Assembly (NCBI GenBank): GCA_023151115.1
Contig: JAKLJP010000056.1
Span: forward strand, 1-41,439
From: Anaerolineae bacterium
Lineage (GTDB): Bacteria; Chloroflexota; Anaerolineae; 4572-78; J111
Direction of reading: 5' to 3'
DNA: 41,439 bases
Under the pieces are notes generated by a model. That model ran no database searches. It had not been told where the DNA came from and saw only the letters and a list, made by a program, of their open reading frames with translations. Below, piece after piece: positions 41,196-41,439 of this stretch; within the stretch, counting starts at the first letter, position 1; every line of letters starts with the position of its first letter. Both the position numbers and the translations under genes were made by a program.

Positions 41196-41439
41196 GATAC
41201 CTCCTGAGTCATAATTTGTGGTTCTCCAGGATTTCGTGAGGTTTGGGCCTGATACGTGATGCGTGAGGTGTGATGATCCTAATCACGTATCACGCATCAT
41301 ATTACTGCTGCCTCCCTGAATTCCGAAAGAACCTAAATTGTTTCTTGTAAGTATCAAAATTGGGGATGGTTCAATTACGGGCTGAAATAGGTTGACACTT
41401 TTGGCACCTTAAAAAATAAATTACCCTGGCTAGGTAGCT
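41196..41439. other. Upstream region at the window edge
   Basis: 244 bases holding a palindrome (41249-41300) and A/T-rich DNA. I see no clear promoter and no gene start before the edge. Confidence 0.6.
41249..41300. repeat. GATACGTGAT-type palindrome
   Basis: GATACGTGATGCGTGAG on the left is mirrored by AATCACGTATCACGCATCAT on the right, 5-10 base centre. It lies in the leader of the RelA/SpoT-like gene. Confidence 0.85.

Overview
The window looks like one chromosomal stretch of a Chloroflexota bacterium, probably an Anaerolineae-type lineage (inference). The grounds are an archaeal-type upper mevalonate cluster with its DUF35 partner, a one-piece SecDF, several surface proteins with long Thr/Pro linkers plus LysM, PKD and LPTTG-like features, a Thermus/Chloroflexota-style glucose ABC transporter, and intergenic DNA packed with short palindromic repeats. 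There are no rRNA or tRNA genes, no phage module, no transposase and no CRISPR array that I can see.

Layout. 1-1112 (-): start of a lipoprotein that looks like a family 3 plus family 5 solute-binding fusion, cut by the window edge. 1463-4015 (-): SbcC ATPase. 4279-6788 (+): two cell-surface proteins, one TM-PKD-LysM-LysM and one TM-CBM-like-LPTTG-TM. 6976-10438 (-): sugar kinase, then an AvaI/BsoBI-type restriction-modification pair. 10453-16174 (-): deoxyhypusine-synthase-like protein, GNAT, DUF1624 membrane protein, HAD phosphatase, ROK kinase and a second PfkB kinase. 16261-16849: LysE remnant and two palindromic mobile-looking elements. 16850-21013 (-): DUF35, thiolase, HMG-CoA synthase and HMG-CoA reductase, transcribed in the order reductase to DUF35; these make mevalonate from acetyl-CoA. 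21386-22591 (+): GAF histidine-kinase-like protein lacking the phospho-acceptor His. 22651-27650 (-): SecDF, a 4-TM protein, a CAP-domain protein and a Gfo/Idh/MocA oxidoreductase. 28055-30511 (+): 818-residue multidomain glycosidase-like/amidase-like protein. 30600-31634 (-): ROK kinase, divergent from a sugar-uptake operon at 32046-38386 (+) with two tandem LysM-tethered glucose-type binding proteins, two permeases and an oxidoreductase. 38662-41195 (-): frameshifted LysE exporter, low-molecular-weight tyrosine phosphatase and a divergent RelA/SpoT-like protein.

The most striking layer is not the genes but the repeats between them. Nearly every gap holds a palindrome whose two arms are built from near-tandem units of about 7-12 bases, and the unit differs from gap to gap (GAGGCGAG, GATAGAAG, GTAGCAAG, GTGTCAAG, GATTAGAGATTG, GCAGATT and others). 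Several run into coding sequence. They supply stop codons or C-terminal residues of at least five genes, and two N-terminal extensions are translated from the same repeat family in the same frame. Separately, one 79-84 bp palindromic element occurs twice with 10-11 bp flanking duplications. Its ends lie in opposite orientation to its core in the two copies.

Functional picture: an envelope-rich, probably sugar-scavenging heterotroph. Glucose-type uptake (32046-37313) has a ROK sugar kinase next to it. The mevalonate cluster feeds isoprenoid synthesis. SecDF supports export of the many secreted and anchored proteins. Family assignments come from motifs read by eye; no database search was run.
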